64,000 bases of DNA from Nisaea acidiphila (GCF_024662015.1 NZ_CP102480.1:1584501-1648500), one strand, 5' to 3'; positions 34,220-43,925 are shown, counted from the stretch's first letter. Made by a program: numbers and translations. Notes: a model not told the origin generated them from the letters alone.

Positions 34220-36226
34220 ATGAGCGAAATGTGGACAGAAGATCAGCTGCGAGAAGCCTGCTCGGACTCTGCGCACGCATGCCGAACTAGTCTTTATACA
34301 CTAATCGCTGTCTGTCTTTACGTTGCCATTACTGCAGCCTCAATCAGTGACGTCGAATTTCTGACCGGCACGACTATCCAACTGCCAATTCTTGGCGTTT
34401 CTGTTCCACTCGTACCGGCGATGTATTTCGCGCCAATCGTCATACTCGTTGTCCATGCCTATACACTTTCGCATTTCATAGAATTTCTTCGACGGCTGCG
34501 ACTATTTCATGAAAGCCTAGCCAGTCTGGCTAGAGCAGACCAATTAGGCATGGCCATCTCGCCGTTCCTCCCAGGTCAAGCTGCTCTGCGACATTGCAGA
34601 TCAGGATTGCTGCTGACGGCAGCACATTTCGGATCACTTCTGACCATCTTCTTATTGCCGCTGGCCACGATGGCATTTCATCAAATGCTTCATGTCCGCT
34701 ATCAGAGCGACCCGCTGACCACCACCCATGCAACAATCACAACCCTCGACTTATTCATTGCCTTACTTACAGCTCACAAATCGTACGAGTTATCCGAAAA
34801 AAATCACCTTATAAATAAAACCTGCCTGTTGAGTTTCTATTTATTTATTGCTCTACCCACTATTTATTTTTCTTGGGTTGACATGACCCCGCCGGGAGGA
34901 TCCATGGAGAAAACCTTCCTCGCAAGCACGGTTCTTTATGTCACAAATAATTTCTCATCACATGAAAAAGAAAAAAAACTATGTCAGACACATTACAACG
35001 GCAGTCGCGCGACAAAAGAGGACAAAGAGGAGCTCGATGAAGCTAAAGATAATAATCAATTCGACCCCGGCACTCACTCTGGTTTACGATGCCGCACGAT
35101 ATTGCTCTCGAGAGAAAATATAATCGACCAAATCTACCGGCGATCTCTGATAATTTCGCGCACCGACATCACACCGGATTTAGGCTCGGAAGAGTCAATC
35201 GTTACAGCACACGATCTGATCGGTCGACGCATCAACCGAAGCGGCGCGAATCTTCGACTTTTAACATTGGTCCAAGTGGACATGCCTCGTGCCTTTCTCA
35301 AAGGCGCGGATCTTCGCTATGCCTATCTCGACAAATCGAACCTCGACGGCTCCGTTATCCGCGACGGAAATTTTACAGATGCAGTTTTGCAGAAGATATC
35401 GCTCCGAAACGCAAATCTGAGCGGTGGCGAGTTCAAGAACGCGAACTTAAGGAAAAGCATCCTGACCGGCGCCGAGTTAACAAAAGCCGATTTGACCGAC
35501 TCTACGATGGCGAAAGCAGATCTTAGGGGCGCGAATCTCACGAAAGCGATTCTTAAAAACACGAATTTCGACCGGGCAAATCTAGATTTCGCACTGCTCG
35601 ACAAGGCAAAACTCGACGAAACCCGCTTAACTCACACAAGTTTACGTGGGGCCGAATTTACCAGCGTATTGATCAAACCGAGATATAGCGCCCGAACCAA
35701 TATCCGGTTGTGCGAAACCGACTATTCGGGCGCCCGGCTGAACGCCCGCACACTCGAACGTTTACGCGAAACCCCGCCAGGGTCGACAAAATGCGCGTCA
35801 TCGACTCTTCCGGACCGCGGAAGCGTCACTGAAACAGAGCGAAAATACACAAGCCTCATGTTTCCACTCATCTTCAAAGAAGCGTGCGATATTCCCGGTT
35901 TGCCTGAAGCGATATTCCGGCGCTACACAATGGATAAATACGATCTCGTCCAGTTGGATATGGCGAGATGGTTCAAATACGGAAAATGCCCACGGAATAC
36001 TCGCGGCGCAGGCAAGACCATGTCCGATCTCATGCCAGATGATTTGATCCTGGAGATCGATTGGGCTGCACGGCGCAACTCAATCGATTACATTGACTTC
36101 ACGCGCTATGCTTCGGATCCACACAAGAAGGCGCCGCCAACACGGCAAAATATCCCTCTACATTTCACTGAAAAAATCGAAGACCGGCCCCCAAGCGTAT
36201 TAGAAGGCTTGCCCGAACAATTCTAA
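34220..36226 (+). CDS. Membrane-anchored pentapeptide-repeat protein, AT-rich and probably horizontally acquired
   Basis: A 668-residue protein. Four probable membrane helices lie in the first ~230 residues (SLYTLIAVCLYVAITAASI; YFAPIVILVVHAYTLSHFI; GSLLTIFLLPLATMAF; LLSFYLFIALPTIYFSWV). A Lys/Glu/Asp-rich linker follows. About 30 pentapeptide units A(D/N)LxX then form a right-handed beta-helix (for example GANLRLL, KGADLRYAYLDKSNLDG, KADLRGANLTKA). A C-terminal ~150-residue soluble domain resembles nothing I know. Composition drops to about 35-50% GC over the gene and its 160-nt leader, with codons (ATA, AAA, TTA) rare elsewhere here. ATG at 34220 is provisional; a TTG 30 nt upstream is possible. 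Confidence 0.7.
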   Translation: MSEMWTEDQLREACSDSAHACRTSLYTLIAVCLYVAITAASISDVEFLTGTTIQLPILGVSVPLVPAMYFAPIVILVVHAYTLSHFIEFLRRLRLFHESLASLARADQLGMAISPFLPGQAALRHCRSGLLLTAAHFGSLLTIFLLPLATMAFHQMLHVRYQSDPLTTTHATITTLDLFIALLTAHKSYELSEKNHLINKTCLLSFYLFIALPTIYFSWVDMTPPGGSMEKTFLASTVLYVTNNFSSHEKEKKLCQTHYNGSRATKEDKEELDEAKDNNQFDPGTHSGLRCRTILLSRENIIDQIYRRSLIISRTDITPDLGSEESIVTAHDLIGRRINRSGANLRLLTLVQVDMPRAFLKGADLRYAYLDKSNLDGSVIRDGNFTDAVLQKISLRNANLSGGEFKNANLRKSILTGAELTKADLTDSTMAKADLRGANLTKAILKNTNFDRANLDFALLDKAKLDETRLTHTSLRGAEFTSVLIKPRYSARTNIRLCETDYSGARLNARTLERLRETPPGSTKCASSTLPDRGSVTETERKYTSLMFPLIFKEACDIPGLPEAIFRRYTMDKYDLVQLDMARWFKYGKCPRNTRGAGKTMSDLMPDDLILEIDWAARRNSIDYIDFTRYASDPHKKAPPTRQNIPLHFTEKIEDRPPSVLEGLPEQF

Positions 36227-36247
36227 CTCCACGGCCGCGACTGTCGT

Positions 36248-36267
36248 ATCCCGAATCGTAACGGGAT
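36248..36267. terminator. Short hairpin between convergent genes
   Basis: ATCCCG (36248-36253) and CGGGAT (36262-36267) around an 8-nt loop, in the 40-nt gap between the pentapeptide gene and the convergent M20 peptidase. No T-run; weak candidate. Confidence 0.3.
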
Positions 36268-37478
36268 CACGCCTCGACAAATCCCGCTGTCGCCACAAGC
36301 GCCAGCAGCCCCGCGCAATGGCCGCGCAGGCTGAGTTCGGGCTCGACATCCACCCACTCCTCGAGCGTGTGCGCCCGTCCCCCAGCCCCGCCATGGCCAA
36401 ACTTGACGGCGGGCACGCCGAGCGACATCGGGATGTTGGCGTCGGTCGATGAGGCGGAAAATTCCGGCTCGAAACCGTAGGCCTTGATCGCCGCCACGCT
36501 CGCTTCGACGATTGTGGTGTTGTGCGGCGTGGTACCGGCGGGGCGGTTGCCGATCCGGGTGAGTTCGCAGGTGATCTCGCCGTTCGACGTATCCCCCCGC
36601 GCGTTCTCGCCCTTCACGGCCTCCTCGATCAGCGCTTTGACCTCGCCATCGACCCGGTCCAGCACCTCGGCGGATTCAGAACGCAGGTCGATCTCGGTCC
36701 AGACCTCCTCCGGGATCGCGTTGACCGACGTGCCGCCCTGGAAGGTGCTGGCACAGTAGGAACTGCGCGGATCGCCGGGCACCTCGATCTTCGACATACC
36801 GACGAGGAAGGCGCCGAGCGCATAGGCCGGGTTCACCGTGCCGAAGGCGCCGAGGCTGTGCCCGCCCGGCCCCTTGAAGGCAACCTTGTAGCGGTAGGAG
36901 CCGACGCCCGCAGTCACCAAATCCTGGGTCTCGATACCGTCGAAGGTGAAGAAGGAGGCGATGCGCTCGCGGTAGGGGTTTTCGGTGAAGAGATAGCGGA
37001 TGCCGCGCAGGTCGCCCTTGCCTTCCTCGCCCACGTCGCCGACGAAGAGGATGTCCTGCTCGGTCTCGATCCCGGCGGCATCCAGCGCACGGATGAAGGC
37101 GAGCAGGGTGGCGAGACCGCGCGTGTCGTCGCCAACGCCGGGGGCGAAGAGCTTGGTGCCCTCGCGCCGAACCTTCACATCGGTGCCTTCCGGGAACACC
37201 GTGTCGAGATGGGACGACGCGACAACGATCGGGCCGTTGCCGCGCCCGCGCCGCAGCCCTGTGACGTTGCCGATCCCGTCGCGCTCCACCTCCTCAAGGC
37301 CGAGCGCACGAAACATCTCCTCGTAGGCCGCCGCCCGCTTCTCCTCCTTGAAGGGCGGAGCCGGGATCTCGGTCAGGGCGATCAGCTCCTCGACGAAGCG
37401 GTCATGGCCGGCGCGCAGCGCCTCGGCGGCCTTCTCGAAACGCGGGTGTGACCGGATAAGGCCGGTGTCGTTGGTCAT
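36267..37478 (-). CDS. M20 family metallopeptidase (peptidase T/ArgE-like)
   Basis: A 403-residue zinc peptidase/deacylase. SSHLDTVFPEG and GDDTRGLATLLAF carry the metal ligands; GDVGEEGKGDLRG contains the catalytic Glu. SSTDANIPMSLGVPAVKFGHGGAGGRAHTLEEWV closes the active site. It is more like peptidase T-type aminotripeptidases than the 26-kb aminoacylase-like M20 enzyme. It is cytoplasmic, with no signal peptide. ATG at 37478 is used; an upstream in-frame extension lacks family similarity. It is divergent from the binding protein/kinase cassette. Confidence 0.9.
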   Translation of the reverse strand: MTNDTGLIRSHPRFEKAAEALRAGHDRFVEELIALTEIPAPPFKEEKRAAAYEEMFRALGLEEVERDGIGNVTGLRRGRGNGPIVVASSHLDTVFPEGTDVKVRREGTKLFAPGVGDDTRGLATLLAFIRALDAAGIETEQDILFVGDVGEEGKGDLRGIRYLFTENPYRERIASFFTFDGIETQDLVTAGVGSYRYKVAFKGPGGHSLGAFGTVNPAYALGAFLVGMSKIEVPGDPRSSYCASTFQGGTSVNAIPEEVWTEIDLRSESAEVLDRVDGEVKALIEEAVKGENARGDTSNGEITCELTRIGNRPAGTTPHNTTIVEASVAAIKAYGFEPEFSASSTDANIPMSLGVPAVKFGHGGAGGRAHTLEEWVDVEPELSLRGHCAGLLALVATAGFVEA

Positions 37479-37729
37479 GATCTGCTCGAACAAATGAAGG
37501 CGGAAAAGATGAGATAAACAGCCTAGCGGAGCCGAACCGCCCGTTGGAAGGCCTTTCCTATCATAAATCCCAAAACCTGACCGATTCGAGCGAGCCGTCA
37601 CCCGCAACAGCCGCCAAATCGCGGCGCTCAGCGGCGGCACCGGGCCAGCCTTTGCAACTTTGGCGATTTGCGGTCAAACTTTGCGCGGTACAAGAGAGTT
37701 GGACTCTCATACGTATCGGGAGCGTCAGA

Positions 37730-38788
37730 ATGCGTTCAGGTCGGGGCCGGTCGGTTTTTCGCACTGCCGTGCGGCTGGTGCTTTGCCTCTTCCTATGGGG
37801 GGCATTCTCCCTCTCCGCCGGGGCGTCGACAAAATCACCCGCGAAACACATCGTTATCCTCTCCACCCTGTCTTCGCCCTTGCTCGACACCTCTATCGTC
37901 TGGTTCCGCAAGGAGATGGCCGAGCGCGGCTATGTCGACGGAGACAATGTCAGCTATGAGTTCCTGAATGCCGAAGGCGATATCGTTCAGGCGGTTTCCC
38001 TCCTCTCCTCGGCAATCGCGAAACGCCGTCCCGATCTGATCCTGACCGTTGCAACCCTGGCAACCCGAGCCGGGAGAGAACTGCTCGCCGCGACCCGCAT
38101 CCCGCAGCTCTTCATGATCGTGACCGACCCCGTCGACGAGGGTCTCACGCAAGCGATGGGCACACCGAGCGGGTCCAATGTGACCGGCCAGAGCCATGTG
38201 GTCCCGGCAGAATCGCAGCTCGCCGTTGTGTCCGAGGTCCTTCGGACCGCCAAGCGAGAGGCACCGTTCCGCATCGCAATCCTGCGCTCGGATTATCCCT
38301 CGGCATTGAGCGTGTCCGCCCAATTGCGCGCGGCGGCGCCGAACTACCCGGCGATAGAACTGGTCGAACTCGGTTTCCCCTATCGTCCGGGTGACTCCGG
38401 TAGCCTCGAAATGAAGGCTTCCGCGCTACGACTGATCGAGCAGCATCGTAAGAGCCTCGACGGACTTTGGCTGGTCGCCGGCCCCAATCAGGCCAATCGC
38501 GCCTTTGTAGCAGCCGTGCAGGAAACCGGAGTTCCGATCGTCAATAGCGGGAACATCGGCAATGCCCGCAGAGGCGCCATGGTAGCGCTTCAGTCCACGG
38601 CCGAGTTCATCGGCAAGGATGCCGCGGAGACGGCCGTTACGATCCTGGCCGGGACCGATCCGGGAGAAATTCCCATTACCCGTCCCCGCCAATTCGTTGC
38701 CGGCGTCAACGTGACGACCGCGGGACGTCTCGGAGCGGTCATTCCCTCCGCCATTCTCGAGTTGGCTCAGGGCAATGTATTTCACTGA
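37730..38788 (+). CDS. Periplasmic ABC-type binding protein (TrpX-like) linked to a hybrid sensor kinase
   Basis: A 352-residue protein. A basic N-terminus is followed by a hydrophobic signal segment ([21 protein letters not shown]), then the ABC_sub_bind fold ([60 protein letters not shown]). The family binds tryptophan or other small ligands. There is no permease or ATPase gene here. Instead a hybrid histidine kinase starts 14 nt downstream, so this protein probably acts as a periplasmic sensor co-receptor rather than a transporter subunit. ATG at 37730 was chosen for the signal sequence. Confidence 0.8.
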   Translation: MRSGRGRSVFRTAVRLVLCLFLWGAFSLSAGASTKSPAKHIVILSTLSSPLLDTSIVWFRKEMAERGYVDGDNVSYEFLNAEGDIVQAVSLLSSAIAKRRPDLILTVATLATRAGRELLAATRIPQLFMIVTDPVDEGLTQAMGTPSGSNVTGQSHVVPAESQLAVVSEVLRTAKREAPFRIAILRSDYPSALSVSAQLRAAAPNYPAIELVELGFPYRPGDSGSLEMKASALRLIEQHRKSLDGLWLVAGPNQANRAFVAAVQETGVPIVNSGNIGNARRGAMVALQSTAEFIGKDAAETAVTILAGTDPGEIPITRPRQFVAGVNVTTAGRLGAVIPSAILELAQGNVFH

Positions 38789-38802
38789 GAAAGCCATATG
38801 AT

Positions 38803-40716
38803 TTGAGCCTATATGCGAAATTCTTGGCAGCCATCGTCCCCATCGTTCTCCTCGGAACGGGGGCGCTTGGATACTGGTCCTTCACCTATTCACGCGACGT
38901 GCTCTACGAGACCGAGCAACGGGCGCTCAGCCTCAGGATCGAGGACGCGCACGACCAGTTCCTGGCCCGCCGCTACCGCCTCCTGGAGACGACCGGGCTT
39001 AAGGCGCTGAAGTCCTATGTCGATCAATACAAGTCGGAGGCGCTGGACGACTTCGCGCTGCTGAGCGAGAGCACGGGCCGCCGGATCCTGATCTTCAATA
39101 GGGACGGCAGGGAATTGCTCTGCGCCGGCTGCAAGGACACCCTGGAACAAGAGGGATGGCGCGAGCTTGCGATGGGCGTCTCGGACGGGTTGACCGGCAC
39201 GCACGAGGCCGCTCTTGACGATTTTGCGGTATTCGGGGCCAGACGGTTCGAGACGCCGGAATGGAACTGGGTGGTCTTGCTGACCTACCCCGAAGCCGCG
39301 ATCTCTAAGGAGGTGGAGAATATCCGGCTCGCCACGATCGTCGTCTCCCTCGCCTCGATCCTCGCCATCGGCGGAATGGTCGCCTGGGTCTCGAGGACCC
39401 TGCTCGTCGGCCCGATCGTGAAACTCAAACTCGCCGCCGACGCCATCGCACAGCAGGAGCAGGTCTCGAACATCGACGTGCGGTCGGACGACGAATTGGG
39501 ACAGCTCGCCCGCGACATGGAAACCATGTCCAAATCGATTCATGATTATGTCGAGAGCGCAAACGCCGCGAACCGGGCAAAGTCCGCGTTTCTCGCCACG
39601 ATGAGCCACGAGATCCGCACGCCGCTGAACGGCGTGCTCGGCATCGCGCAGCTTCTCGAGGATACCGATCTCGACGCGGACCAGCGCAAGAAGGTCTCCA
39701 ACATCATCGCGTCCGGCAAGACCCTGCTCGCGATCATCAACGACGTTCTGGATATGAGCCGGATCGAATCCGGCGCGATGGAATTGGAAGACACGGTCTT
39801 CAGCCTGAAAGACCTGCTGTCGTCGATCATGACCCCGTTCCGCGCCGCCGCGGATCAGAAAGGGGTGGCGATCCGCGGCGAGTACCGGATCGAGGAGCCC
39901 GACTATATCAGAGGCGACCCCGTACGCCTGCGGCAGGTCCTGTGGAACCTCCTCAGCAATGCCGTGAAGTTCACCGATGCCGGCAGCGTCGTCCTGAAGG
40001 TGTGGGAGGTCACCGGCGACGAAGCCGGTTCCAAGGGCACTCCGGAAGGAACCCGCGGGATACACTTCGCCGTCACCGATACCGGCACGGGTGTCGCACC
40101 GGAACGCCAAGCGTCGATTTTCGAGGCCTTCACGCAGGAGGACAGCTCGATCACGCGGAAGTTCGGCGGCACCGGTCTCGGGCTCTCGATCGTCAAACAG
40201 ATCGTCGAGTTGATGGGTGGACGCATCGGCATTGAGAGCGCGCTCGGCGAAGGTACGACGATGGAAGTCTTCATCCCGTTCGCCATTGCCTCGGAAGGCG
40301 CGATCAAGAACGTGCAGTCGGAAACCGCCGGACGAAGCCTCGATAATGCCCTGCCTGCATACCGGGTCCTGGTGGCGGAGGACAACGCCATCAACGCGAT
40401 GGTCGTCACCGCCGTGCTGGAGAAGCTCGGGCAGAAGGTCGACCAGGTCGAGAACGGCCTGCAGGCGGTCTCGGCAGTCCGCGACGGCGAATACGACGTC
40501 GTCTTCATGGATATCCACATGCCCGAAATGGACGGTATCGAGGCGACGCGGGAAATCCGCACTGGCAACAAGAATAGCGGGATTCCGATCATCGGCCTCA
40601 CGGCGGAAGCCTTCGTCGAACGACATGCCGAATTCAAGGCCGCCGGGATGGACGAGGTCATGACCAAACCGTTCACGGAAGATCAGCTCTATAACGTCCT
40701 CAGCCGGCATTGCTGA
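38803..40716 (+). CDS. Hybrid sensor histidine kinase
   Basis: A 637-residue inner-membrane kinase. Helix 1 is at residues 6-26 ([21 protein letters not shown]). A periplasmic sensor of about 145 residues includes [19 protein letters not shown]. Helix 2 is near 172-192, followed by HAMP. HisKA has phospho-acceptor His269 in [15 protein letters not shown]. The HATPase domain includes [13 protein letters not shown] and [18 protein letters not shown]. The C-terminal receiver has phospho-acceptor Asp570 in [11 protein letters not shown]. There is no output domain, so a separate phosphotransfer partner is needed. The start appears to be TTG at 38803, with GAGAAAG nine bases before it. Co-transcribed with the binding protein. 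Confidence 0.9.
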   Translation: MSLYAKFLAAIVPIVLLGTGALGYWSFTYSRDVLYETEQRALSLRIEDAHDQFLARRYRLLETTGLKALKSYVDQYKSEALDDFALLSESTGRRILIFNRDGRELLCAGCKDTLEQEGWRELAMGVSDGLTGTHEAALDDFAVFGARRFETPEWNWVVLLTYPEAAISKEVENIRLATIVVSLASILAIGGMVAWVSRTLLVGPIVKLKLAADAIAQQEQVSNIDVRSDDELGQLARDMETMSKSIHDYVESANAANRAKSAFLATMSHEIRTPLNGVLGIAQLLEDTDLDADQRKKVSNIIASGKTLLAIINDVLDMSRIESGAMELEDTVFSLKDLLSSIMTPFRAAADQKGVAIRGEYRIEEPDYIRGDPVRLRQVLWNLLSNAVKFTDAGSVVLKVWEVTGDEAGSKGTPEGTRGIHFAVTDTGTGVAPERQASIFEAFTQEDSSITRKFGGTGLGLSIVKQIVELMGGRIGIESALGEGTTMEVFIPFAIASEGAIKNVQSETAGRSLDNALPAYRVLVAEDNAINAMVVTAVLEKLGQKVDQVENGLQAVSAVRDGEYDVVFMDIHMPEMDGIEATREIRTGNKNSGIPIIGLTAEAFVERHAEFKAAGMDEVMTKPFTEDQLYNVLSRHC

Positions 40717-40762
40717 TGCCTCGGGCCTTCAGCCCGCAATATCATTCTCGATCATTCTCGGC

Positions 40763-41347
40763 TCAGCGCTGCCCGATCCGGAAATTCCAGGCGATCAGCG
40801 CATTGAGGATCGCCGCGCCGACGAAGGAATAGAGGATCTGCTCCGGTGCGAGCACGAAGCAGGCAGCGAGAAACACCGCCGCGTCGAAACACATCTGGAA
40901 CCAGCCGGCCTTGAAGCCGGTCCTTTCCTCCACCACCAGCGCCAGCACGCCGAGCCCGCCGGCCGATGCGTTATGCCGGAACAGCGCGATCAGCCCGACG
41001 CCGGCGCAGGCTCCGGCGAGCGCGGCGCCGAACAGCGGATGCACGCGCTCGATCACGATGAAGTCCGAGAGCAACGGCGTACCGAGCGAGATGCAGGCCA
41101 CCACGAACAGCGTCCGCAGGGTGAAGGCAATCCCGCGCCGCGCGAGGGACAGCACGAGGAACGGCAGGCTGACCGCGAAGAAGACCGTGCCGAAGCCGAA
41201 AGGCAGAAGATAGGAAAGCAGGATCGAGAGTCCCGCCGTCTGCCCCGTCACCAGCCCGGCCTGCTCCAGGAATATGACGCTCAGCGACATCATGAAGGCG
41301 CCGAACAGGATGCCCTGCGCATCGTAGAAGGAGATCGGTGACTTCAT
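40763..41347 (-). CDS. YitT-family membrane protein
   Basis: A 194-residue integral membrane protein of the YitT/DUF161 group. It has about five helices: DAQGILFGAFMMSLSVIFLEQAGL, TAGLSILLSYLLPFGFGTVFFAV, FTLRTLFVVACISLGTPLLS, FGAALAGACAGVGLIALF and WFQMCFDAAVFLAACFVL. The GLVTGQTAGLSILLSY segment and the loop FRHNASAGGLGVLALVV match family hallmarks. Function unknown; some homologues respond to stress. ATG at 41347 was selected, as upstream sequence is not membrane-like. Monocistronic, divergent from the adenosine-deaminase-like gene. Confidence 0.85.
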   Translation of the reverse strand: MKSPISFYDAQGILFGAFMMSLSVIFLEQAGLVTGQTAGLSILLSYLLPFGFGTVFFAVSLPFLVLSLARRGIAFTLRTLFVVACISLGTPLLSDFIVIERVHPLFGAALAGACAGVGLIALFRHNASAGGLGVLALVVEERTGFKAGWFQMCFDAAVFLAACFVLAPEQILYSFVGAAILNALIAWNFRIGQR

Positions 41348-41541
41348 CGGATTCCGGATGGTGTCGGAGGTGTGGCGAGGGGTTCGTCGGGAACCGGGCG
41401 ACTGGTTAGCCGAACCGCCGGAGGAAGACCAGCGAATTGCGGCTCCCGGACAATACACGGTCTCCATCCCCCGTCGTAATATGCTGCACGGCGTCCAGCC
41501 AGCGTGTACCCTGACGAAAACAGCGAATAAGGGAGCCGGCA

Positions 41542-43095
41542 ATGCGCGTCGCACTCATCGTGGGGGTCCTCGCCCTCAGCCTCGGGGCCTGCGCCGGCCT
41601 GCCGGACGGCAGCCCTGAAGCCCGCACCGCCGCGCATTTCGAGGCGATCCGGGGCGACCGCACCCTCACCCGCGCCTTCCTGCAGGCGATGCCGAAGGGC
41701 GCGGACCTGCACACCCATCTCTCCGGCGCGGTCTATGCCGAGGCCTATATCGACTGGGCCGCCGACCCGGATATCGATCTTTGCTTCGACCCTGCCAAGC
41801 GCGCCATCGTCGCCTGCGCTGCTCATGTGCCGCCGGTGGCGAAACCGGACTGCCGCGAGGCGGTGCAGGTCCGGATGAGCGATGCCGCCGCGAGCGACGC
41901 CTGCCGTGCCGCCATCACCGACAACCTCTCGATGCGGAATTTCCGGCCCAACCCGCTCTGGGAAGAACGCTCGGGCCACGACCAGTTTTTCGCCACCTTC
42001 GCCCGCTTCGGCGCGATCTCCGGCGAGCGCAAGGCGGAAAGTCTCGCCTGGCTCGCCCGCAACGCGGCGCTGCAGAATATCGTCTATGTCGAGCCGATGA
42101 TGACGCTCGGCTGGGTCAATCCGGCCGCGCTCGGCGTTACGCAGAAGCTGAAGGGCGGCAGCGACGCCGAACTCGCCGCCTTCGAGAAGGCGCTGCTCGA
42201 TAACGGCTTCGGCAAGCTGGTCGATGCCGGCGCGAAGGTGCTGAACGACGCGATGGCCGGCGCCCGCGCCGAGATGGGCTGCGGCGGCACCGCGCCCGAG
42301 CCCGGCTGCGCCGTCACCCTGCGCCAGCTCGGCCAGAGCATCCGCACCCAGCCGCCGGAACACGCCTTCGCCCAGATCATGCTGCATTACATGATCGCCG
42401 ACCGGGAGAAGCTCAGCGTCGGGGTCAATTTCGTCGCGCCGGAGGATTATCACGTCGCGCTCCGGGACTATTCCCTGCACATGGCGATCTTCGGATACTT
42501 CAAGCGGAAGTACGAGCGGGTCGGCCTTTCGCTCCATGCGGGCGAGCTCTGGCTCGGCGTCACCGAGCTTGAGGACATGACCTTCCATATCCGCGAGGCG
42601 GTGGAGATCGCCGGCGTCAACCGCATCGGCCACGGTGTCGCCATCGGCTTCGAGCACGGCAGCGAGGACCTGATCGCCCGCATGGCCAAGGACGGCATCG
42701 CGGTCGAGATCAACCTTTCCAGCAACGAGCAGATCCTCGGCGTGAAGGGCAAGGACCACCCCTTCCCGACCTATCTCCGCGCCGGCGTGCCGGTGATGCT
42801 CTCCACCGACGACGAGGGCGTCGAACGGATCGACCTCTCGAGCCAGTACCAGCTCGCGAGCGAGCGCTACGGGCTGAACTATGCGGAGCTAAAACAGCTC
42901 TCCCGGCAGAGCCTGGAGCAGAGTTTCCTCACCGGAGCGTCGCTCTGGTACGCCTTCAACATCGCCCAGCCGGTCGGCCCCTGCTCAAGCGGCTTCGACA
43001 CGGCGGACTGCAAGGCGTTCATCGCCCGCAGCGACAAGGCGCGGGCGCAGGTGGAGCTGGAGAAGCGGTTCGCGGCGTTCGAGGGGCGGTGGTGA
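41542..43095 (+). CDS. Adenosine deaminase-family lipoprotein
   Basis: A 517-residue exported amidohydrolase. The signal peptide ends in the lipobox LSLGAC (Cys17). The catalytic core matches adenosine deaminase/ADGF enzymes: metal ligands ADLHTHLSGAVY, LSLHAGEL, the catalytic Glu/His region RIGHGVAIGFEH, VEINLSSNEQILG and LSTDDEGV. Compared with the ~340-residue cytosolic enzyme it carries an extra ~120-residue Cys-containing insert (DLCFDPAKRAIVACAAHVPP... CREAVQ) after the first motif. It would deaminate adenosine or related nucleosides outside the inner membrane. GGGAG precedes the ATG. Confidence 0.88.
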   Translation: MRVALIVGVLALSLGACAGLPDGSPEARTAAHFEAIRGDRTLTRAFLQAMPKGADLHTHLSGAVYAEAYIDWAADPDIDLCFDPAKRAIVACAAHVPPVAKPDCREAVQVRMSDAAASDACRAAITDNLSMRNFRPNPLWEERSGHDQFFATFARFGAISGERKAESLAWLARNAALQNIVYVEPMMTLGWVNPAALGVTQKLKGGSDAELAAFEKALLDNGFGKLVDAGAKVLNDAMAGARAEMGCGGTAPEPGCAVTLRQLGQSIRTQPPEHAFAQIMLHYMIADREKLSVGVNFVAPEDYHVALRDYSLHMAIFGYFKRKYERVGLSLHAGELWLGVTELEDMTFHIREAVEIAGVNRIGHGVAIGFEHGSEDLIARMAKDGIAVEINLSSNEQILGVKGKDHPFPTYLRAGVPVMLSTDDEGVERIDLSSQYQLASERYGLNYAELKQLSRQSLEQSFLTGASLWYAFNIAQPVGPCSSGFDTADCKAFIARSDKARAQVELEKRFAAFEGRW

Positions 43096-43122
43096 AACCG
43101 ACTGGCTGCGGCCGCCTCTGCT

Positions 43123-43788
43123 CTATTCGATGGCCGCGCCAAGCCTCGACAGATCAGTCGATAGATAGATGAACTCGGCGATGCCGATGATGTTGTCGAG
43201 AGGGACCAATCCAAGTTCCGCATGACGACTGTCTTTTGCCCGGTCCCGATTGTCCGCCAAAAGGAAAATGTGTCCGCTCGGAACCGTGATTTCATCGAAA
43301 TTGGCTCCCGCCCCACCGTCTTTCGAGACAAGGATGAGATGGGAGTGACCGCCCGGCAGAGTTTCCCGCATCAAGCGCCGTGCGTCGTCCTTCGCATCCA
43401 CTTGCGATAGCGCGACCGGACTGCCGTTCACGTGAAGCACGCCATCGACGATCTCGATCCTGTCAAACGGTAGTCCTACAAGCCGCCGGACCCAGTCTTG
43501 CTCCGGATTGAGGGGATGACGGACGACCAGCACCGAACCGCGACGTGGGAAAGTACCGGAGAAATTTTCCAATCGGGCCATCATATGCTCGCCCGGATTG
43601 AAGTTGGGCTCCATCGCGGGCGTGAAGGCGTGATAGTTCTTACCCCCGGAGATCACCCAAGCCATGCTCGATATGCCTGTTTTGGCAACATGGAAGACGA
43701 ACAAGGCAATCAATGCCATCGCGAGGATACCCGCTGCGATCGCGCCCCACTTTATCGAACTCTTCAAAAACCCCGAATCTCTTGCCAT
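43123..43788 (-). CDS. Signal peptidase I-fold (S26) protein lacking both catalytic residues
   Basis: A 221-residue membrane-anchored S26 homologue. An N-terminal helix (residues 15-35) is followed by boxes B-E of signal peptidase I. The nucleophile motif SMxP reads P-Ala58-M-E-P (codon GCG at 43615-43617). The general-base lysine of the (K)RVxGLPGD motif reads V-Arg101-R-L-V-G-L-P-F-D (codon 43486-43488). Box E (LLADNRDRAKDSRHAELGLVP) is intact, so the fold appears maintained while the Ser/Lys dyad is gone. The frame is open throughout, so it is not an ordinary pseudogene. A start at 43830 (AGGTG upstream) is an alternative. It probably binds rather than cleaves, but function is unknown. Confidence 0.8.
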   Translation of the reverse strand: MARDSGFLKSSIKWGAIAAGILAMALIALFVFHVAKTGISSMAWVISGGKNYHAFTPAMEPNFNPGEHMMARLENFSGTFPRRGSVLVVRHPLNPEQDWVRRLVGLPFDRIEIVDGVLHVNGSPVALSQVDAKDDARRLMRETLPGGHSHLILVSKDGGAGANFDEITVPSGHIFLLADNRDRAKDSRHAELGLVPLDNIIGIAEFIYLSTDLSRLGAAIE

Positions 43789-43886
43789 CAAAAGATCTTC
43801 CCCAAACAGCCCCTTGCCCGATCCCTGCATAAGAATCACCTGCACAGCAACCGCTGGTTCGCGATAAGGTCTGGCAAAACAAATCT

Positions 43887-43906
43887 TGTGTCCTTTGAAG
43901 GACACA
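43887..43906. promoter_or_regulatory. 20-bp palindrome in divergent promoter region
   Basis: TGTGTCCTT-TG-AAGGACACA: perfect 9-bp arms with a 2-nt centre, 19 nt before the AMP-ligase ATG and about 100 nt before the S26-like start. Likely a protein-binding operator, possibly shared by both genes; the regulator is not identified. Confidence 0.55.
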
Positions 43907-43925
43907 CAATGACAAGAAGACCGGG

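Noticed and set aside
40741-40760. Tandem ATCATTCTCG x2 after the hybrid kinase
   Set aside because: Only two 10-bp units; no sign of a repeat array or regulatory role.
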